Part shown: piece after piece, positions 6,528-6,639 of the stretch | Layout of the letters: the number at the start of each line of letters is the position of its first letter | Numbering within the stretch: position 1 is the first letter of the stretch | Source: Bacteroidales bacterium | GTDB lineage: Bacteria; Bacteroidota; Bacteroidia; Bacteroidales; UBA7960 | Reading direction: 5' to 3' | Length of the DNA: 6,639 nucleotides | Assembly: GCA_003555385.1 (NCBI GenBank) | Contig: PWHO01000180.1 | Location: 1-6,639 of the forward strand | Notes under the pieces: generated by a model | The model's database searches: none | Told to the model about the DNA's origin: nothing | Seen by the model: the letters and a program-made list of their open reading frames with translations, nothing else | Position numbers and translations under genes: made by a program

Positions 6528-6639
6528 CCGTAAAAAGTCCAATATCTGCGTTATGCGCGATTCCTCAGAATTTCACGTACGGCTAAGTACGCTGCATTCT
6601 TCGAAATCGCGCAAGCCTTGATCTTGAACTTTTTACGGC
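6528..6639. repeat. ~112-bp imperfect palindrome with matching termini (MITE-like or REP-like element)
   Basis: The two ends are inverted copies: CCGTAAAAAGTCC (6528-6540) and its counterpart at the end of the window (GAACTTTTTACGG, 6626-6638) match at 12 of 13 positions. Inside, GCGCGATT (6555-6562) pairs with AATCGCGC (6605-6612), CAGAAT with ATTCTT approximately, and CGTAC (6576-6580) with GTACG (6587-6591), around a 6-nt GGCTAA loop. Each arm is ~53 nt. The transcript would fold into one long hairpin. There is no room for a transposase, so if mobile it would be non-autonomous. It abuts the DUF401 coding sequence and supplies the stop that breaks it. The outer boundary and any target-site duplication cannot be seen because the window ends at the element. 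Confidence 0.75.

Noticed and set aside
1..6639. CRISPR array, tRNA, rRNA, or a transposase gene anywhere in the window.
   Set aside because: I saw no regularly spaced repeats, no cloverleaf or rRNA-like sequence and no transposase motifs. The only mobile-looking feature is the non-coding palindrome at the right end.

Overview
The window looks like chromosomal DNA of a moderately GC-rich bacterium. The gene content (a large RecQ/UvrD fusion, a B12-binding radical SAM protein, a DUF401 membrane protein and a palindromic dispersed-type repeat) is what I would expect from a Desulfobacterota (deltaproteobacterial) sulfate reducer or relative. That placement is an inference from protein style, not from a marker gene. 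Everything I can support as coding lies on the minus strand; the plus-strand open frames are antisense shadows.

Layout, in the direction of transcription (high to low coordinates). (1) 6528-6639: a ~112-bp imperfect palindrome with matching ends, filling the window to its last base. It looks like a MITE-type or palindromic repeat, and the sequence may stop here because the repeat breaks an assembly. (2) 5666-6527: the C-terminal ~286 residues of a DUF401-family integral membrane protein. Its reading frame runs into the palindrome and stops at an in-frame TAA, with no credible start codon, so the gene appears to be cut by the repeat. (3) 5382-5624: a small AT-richer ORF (80 aa) with a good ribosome binding site. 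Its first ~22 residues resemble the start of CopG/BrnA-type antitoxins and the rest does not, so it may be a remnant. (4) 3874-5259: a complete B12-binding-domain radical SAM enzyme (461 aa) of unknown substrate. (5) 3572-3873: about 300 bp without a gene, holding a 14-bp palindrome, short direct repeats, a possible extended -10 promoter and a possible hairpin leader. (6) 1-3571: the first 1190 codons of a giant helicase, open to the window edge. In order it has a DEDD-type 3'-5' exonuclease domain, a Cys/His cluster, a complete RecQ-like SF2 helicase core, a long helical or winged-helix-like middle, and the beginning of a UvrD-like SF1 helicase.

The multi-motor nuclease-helicase is the most interesting object. 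It should act in DNA repair, recombination or replication-fork processing, possibly in defence against foreign DNA; nothing else in the window shows which. The three upstream minus-strand genes may once have formed a transcription unit, but no pathway links them clearly to each other or to the helicase, which seems to have its own upstream region.
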